Source: Candidatus Thalassarchaeaceae archaeon (GTDB lineage Archaea > Thermoplasmatota > Poseidoniia > Poseidoniales > Thalassarchaeaceae). Taken from it: a stretch of DNA of 17,727 nucleotides. The stretch covers positions 1-17,727 of the forward strand of contig DUIL01000055.1 in the NCBI GenBank assembly GCA_013330385.1. Reading direction: 5' to 3'. Shown piece by piece: positions 15,705 through 17,727 of this stretch. The stretch's first letter is position 1; the number at the start of each line of letters is the position of its first letter. Both the position numbers and the translations under genes were made by a program. The notes under the pieces are model-generated. The model made no database searches, was not told where the DNA came from, and was given only the letters and a program-made list of their open reading frames with translations.

Positions 15705-16943
15705 TCAAGATTGCAGGGCTTGAAGACGGGACTCTTCAATACGTTCCCATTCAAATTCACCTGCTGAAGTAGGTGGTCGCCCGAAGTGTCCACCGGCTGC
15801 GGTCACCGAGTAAAGTGGCCGATGCAGTTTCAACTCATTAGCAATCGCTGCTGGACGGAAATCGAAGACTCTAACAACTCGCTCAGTTAATTCCGAATCA
15901 CTAATTACTCCTGTTCCAAAGGCGTCAACTCGAAGGCTCACGGGCTGTGCGACTCCGATAACATAAGCGACTTGGATTTCACATTTTGAAGCTAAACCTG
16001 CTGCCACCACGTGTTTGGCCGCCCAACGTGCGTAGTATGTAGCAGAACGATCTACTTTGGTTGGATCCTTTCCAGAAAAAGCTCCACCACCATGGCGTGC
16101 CATACCACCATATGTGTCAACGACAATCTTACGCCCGGTGATTCCTGCATCTGCATAAGGGCCACCAGGATCTGCAAAACGCCCGGTACCATTGACATGT
16201 AGTATGTATTCACTCTGAATCCAATGTGCAGGTATTGCGTGTTCGACAACTTCACTCTTGATTACTTCTCGGATATGAGCCTGCTCGGCTTCAATATCGC
16301 CGCCAAAGCGCTCCTTCAGGGCGTCATCGTGTTGAATCGCAACTACAACTGTGTGAACTCGCATTGGATTGCCCTCTGAATCGTATTCTACTGTGACTTG
16401 GCTCTTACCATCGGGCCTAACCCAATCAATTTCACCACTAGCCACAATCATGTCGAGGCGTCGGCAAATGCGTTGCGCAAGGGCGGCAGGTAGTGGGAAG
16501 AAGCGCCCTGTCAATTCCTTCTCGGCTTCAGTCTCAGTGCAGGCATAACCGAACATCATTCCTTGATCGCCAGCGCCGACATCATCCAAAGAATCCCCAT
16601 CGACTCCCTGAGCAATATTTGCAGCCTGAGTCGTAATGTGCACTTCTACCTCACAATACTCGCTTGAAGTAGCGTCCATACCAATAGAGTGGTTTGTGTA
16701 ACCGATGCGTGCAGCAGTCTTTCGAGCAATTGATTCGTATTCAGGGGCTAATCCGTTCAACGTTACCTCACCAGCTAAAACAATGACCGCTTGGTCTTGC
16801 ATTCCTTTGACTAATGTCTCGACTGCAACACGTGCCTTGGGGTCTATTTTCAGACATGCATCGACTATTGAATCAGAGATTGCGTCACACACCTTATCTG
16901 GGTGCCCGGCACATACAGATTCAGAGGTGAAGAGGGCAACCAT
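15705..16943 (-). CDS. metK: S-adenosylmethionine synthetase, bacterial type (MetK)
   Basis: Makes S-adenosylmethionine from methionine and ATP. The 412-residue product carries the bacterial/eukaryotic MAT motifs rather than those of the divergent archaeal enzyme: FTSESVCAGHPDK with GHPDK at 13-17, the ATP motif GAGDQGMMFGYA starting at 123, and the phosphate-loop motif GGGAFSGKDPTKVDRS at 285-300. It is about 25 residues longer than E. coli MetK, with extra residues in the first half. The frame stays open upstream to 17096, but that extension overlaps the divergent NUDIX gene and has no family similarity; ATG 16941-16943 gives the standard N-terminus. No strong Shine-Dalgarno is present. It heads a likely two-gene unit with the ABC-F gene. 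The bacterial type in an archaeal genome suggests horizontal acquisition. Confidence 0.95.
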   Translation of the reverse strand: MVALFTSESVCAGHPDKVCDAISDSIVDACLKIDPKARVAVETLVKGMQDQAVIVLAGEVTLNGLAPEYESIARKTAARIGYTNHSIGMDATSSEYCEVEVHITTQAANIAQGVDGDSLDDVGAGDQGMMFGYACTETEAEKELTGRFFPLPAALAQRICRRLDMIVASGEIDWVRPDGKSQVTVEYDSEGNPMRVHTVVVAIQHDDALKERFGGDIEAEQAHIREVIKSEVVEHAIPAHWIQSEYILHVNGTGRFADPGGPYADAGITGRKIVVDTYGGMARHGGGAFSGKDPTKVDRSATYYARWAAKHVVAAGLASKCEIQVAYVIGVAQPVSLRVDAFGTGVISDSELTERVVRVFDFRPAAIANELKLHRPLYSVTAAGGHFGRPPTSAGEFEWERIEESRLQALQS

Positions 16944-17031
16944 GTGTTTCCGGTTTGCCTTCCCTACATAGGGTTTCACTGTTCGGAATATCTCTACTAA
17001 TTTCGAAATATCGAAAGGAATGTGGAGGAAA
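16944..17031. promoter_or_regulatory. Divergent metK / NUDIX control region
   Basis: The spacer between the start codons of metK (minus) and the NUDIX gene (plus). It contains an AT-rich core (16986-17016) that includes the perfect palindrome at 17001-17016, and the NUDIX Shine-Dalgarno GGAGG at 17024-17028. The AT-rich core is the only candidate for TATA elements of both genes, although neither matches the archaeal consensus closely. Confidence 0.5.
17001..17016. promoter_or_regulatory. Palindromic operator-like site
   Basis: TTTCGAAATATCGAAA: 6-bp arms TTTCGA and TCGAAA separated by AATA, a perfect inverted repeat. It lies about 58 bp before metK and 16 bp before the preferred NUDIX start, a position suited to a dimeric regulator controlling both promoters. 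No regulator can be named from the window. Confidence 0.5.
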
Positions 17032-17475
17032 ATGAAGATATGGAAGAGCCCCTTCCCCCCTCTCATGGAGACATCGTGCGGATTCATTCTGGTCAATTTC
17101 GATAGTGTTCTTCTCCTACAATATCCACAGGGTCATTGGTCATATCCAAAGGGTCATGTCGAAGGAGAAGAAGATCATTACACAACTGCTAGGCGCGAAC
17201 TAGCAGAAGAAACTGGAATTGAAGAAATAGAGATTGATTTAGGCTGGCGAGATAGAACTGAATACACATTCATGCGTAGAGGACGAGAGGTTCCAAAGCA
17301 GGTGTTTTGGTATATTGCATCTACAAATGAATTGAATGTGACATTGTCTCATGAGCATACAAATTATCTGTGGCTAAATTTTGAAGAAGCAGAATCTCTA
17401 TTGACATTTCCTCAAGAAAAGCAATTGCTAAGAAGTGCTCACTCATATTTACAATCAACAAATGCACTTGCATAA
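17032..17475 (+). CDS. NUDIX hydrolase, Ap4A-hydrolase-like
   Basis: Predicted to hydrolyse a nucleoside diphosphate linked to another moiety; the best guess is diadenosine tetraphosphate (NUDT2-like), from the WSYPKGHVEGEE context. The NUDIX box is complete at 41-63: G-x5-E-x7-R-E-L-x-E-E-x-G-I, with the metal-binding glutamates in place. The N-terminal CGFILVNFDSVLLLQ strand and the later FWYIA strand also fit. The 147-residue length is typical. I choose ATG 17032 because GGAGG lies three bases upstream; ATG 17065 starts closer to the conserved fold (METSCGFIL) and ATG 17020 is also in frame. It diverges from metK and ends 18 bp before the convergent cobalamin adenosyltransferase. The substrate cannot be fixed from sequence. 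Confidence 0.9.
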   Translation: MKIWKSPFPPLMETSCGFILVNFDSVLLLQYPQGHWSYPKGHVEGEEDHYTTARRELAEETGIEEIEIDLGWRDRTEYTFMRRGREVPKQVFWYIASTNELNVTLSHEHTNYLWLNFEEAESLLTFPQEKQLLRSAHSYLQSTNALA

Positions 17476-17493
17476 AAGAATCTTGAAAACGAT

Positions 17494-17727
17494 TCACTTA
17501 CGCTTTCCCAGGGGTGTCCATAGGGTTTCTTCGCCACCTGTTTTGAGAGTTAACCAGCGACTTAAAACAAAGCAATGATCGGAGAGCCGATTCAGATAGC
17601 TGATGACCTCGAGGCGGACCTCTTCTCGCATCGCACAGGCCTCGCGTTCGGCTCTTCTGACTATAGTTCGAGCTAGATGTAAGTGAGCAACAGAGGGGGA
17701 ACCAGTAGGGAGAATAAAGGAAGAAAG
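17494..17727 (-). CDS. Cob(I)alamin adenosyltransferase, PduO type, C-terminal part (truncated by window edge)
   Basis: Transfers the adenosyl group of ATP to cob(I)alamin to make coenzyme B12. Only the last 77 residues are present; the start lies beyond the right edge. Translating the minus strand from 17727 gives FILPTGSPSVAHLHLARTIV (residues 4-23 of the fragment), then RRAEREA, and YLNRLSDHCFVLSRW (about 44-58), the conserved nucleotide- and corrin-binding helices of the PduO/MMAB family, ending with EETLWTPLGKRK and a TGA at 17494-17496. It converges on the NUDIX gene with an 18-bp gap. The distinction from other PduO-like paralogues cannot be made from this fragment. Confidence 0.9.
   Translation of the reverse strand, partial: LSSFILPTGSPSVAHLHLARTIVRRAEREACAMREEVRLEVISYLNRLSDHCFVLSRWLTLKTGGEETLWTPLGKRK

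Noticed and set aside
15668..15793. 42-residue N-terminal extension of the ABC-F protein overlapping metK
   Set aside because: The sequence before the ATG at 15667 is the antiparallel-frame shadow of the metK end, and a strong GGAGGG precedes the internal ATG.
16944..17096. 51-residue N-terminal extension of MetK
   Set aside because: It overlaps the divergent NUDIX gene and lies before the standard MetK N-terminus (FTSESV...GHPDK).
1..17727. tRNA, rRNA, insertion sequence or defence-system genes
   Set aside because: All gaps are shorter than about 125 bp; I saw no T-loop-like GGTTCRA context in them, no terminal inverted repeats with a transposase, and no nuclease/helicase defence domains.

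Overview
This window looks like a compact, AT-leaning genome of a free-living euryarchaeon, most probably a marine Group II archaeon (Candidatus Poseidoniales) or close relative. The information-processing genes are diagnostic of archaea: the large subunit of D-family DNA polymerase (DP2), the large primase subunit PriL, the archaeal repair protein Nre, an archaeal-type pterin pyrophosphokinase (MptE) and a DUF373 membrane protein. A 1.6-thousand-residue surface protein with a cysteine-paired thrombospondin-3 array is typical of what I know of marine Group II proteins. The metK gene and the ABC-F gene look bacterial in type. The lineage is an inference from gene content; no rRNA gene is present.

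Layout. 1-8956 is mainly a replication/repair neighbourhood: 5'-truncated DP2 (+), mptE (-), priL (+), a DUF373 membrane protein (+), a small zinc-ribbon protein (-), nre (+) and a bacterio-opsin-activator-like HTH regulator (-). Spacing is extremely tight: DP2 and mptE stop codons abut, the DUF373 and zinc-ribbon genes are 2 bp apart, and nre and the regulator overlap by 9 bp. Region 9046-13917 (-) is one giant secreted, membrane-anchored protein with propeller-like repeats, an inserted VWA domain with a MIDAS motif, a jelly-roll-like domain, an Ig-like/NEW3-like segment, ten TSP3-like units, a C-terminal membrane anchor and a short cytoplasmic tail. Region 14015-16943 (-) is a probable metK-ABC-F transcription unit with a 37-bp gap. 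A NUDIX hydrolase (+) diverges from metK across a spacer holding a perfect 6+6 palindrome. The right edge carries the 3' end of a PduO-type cobalamin adenosyltransferase (-).

How the genes fit together. DP2 (replicative polymerase), PriL (priming) and Nre (repair) act on DNA; DP2 and Nre both end in PCNA-binding (PIP) box-like peptides, so they may meet at the sliding clamp. MptE makes a pterin cofactor precursor, MetK makes S-adenosylmethionine, and the cobalamin adenosyltransferase makes coenzyme B12. I do not see a defence system, CRISPR array, insertion sequence, tRNA or rRNA. No gene-free stretch exceeds about 125 bp. The most unusual objects are the mosaic surface protein and the modified C-terminal zinc finger of DP2.
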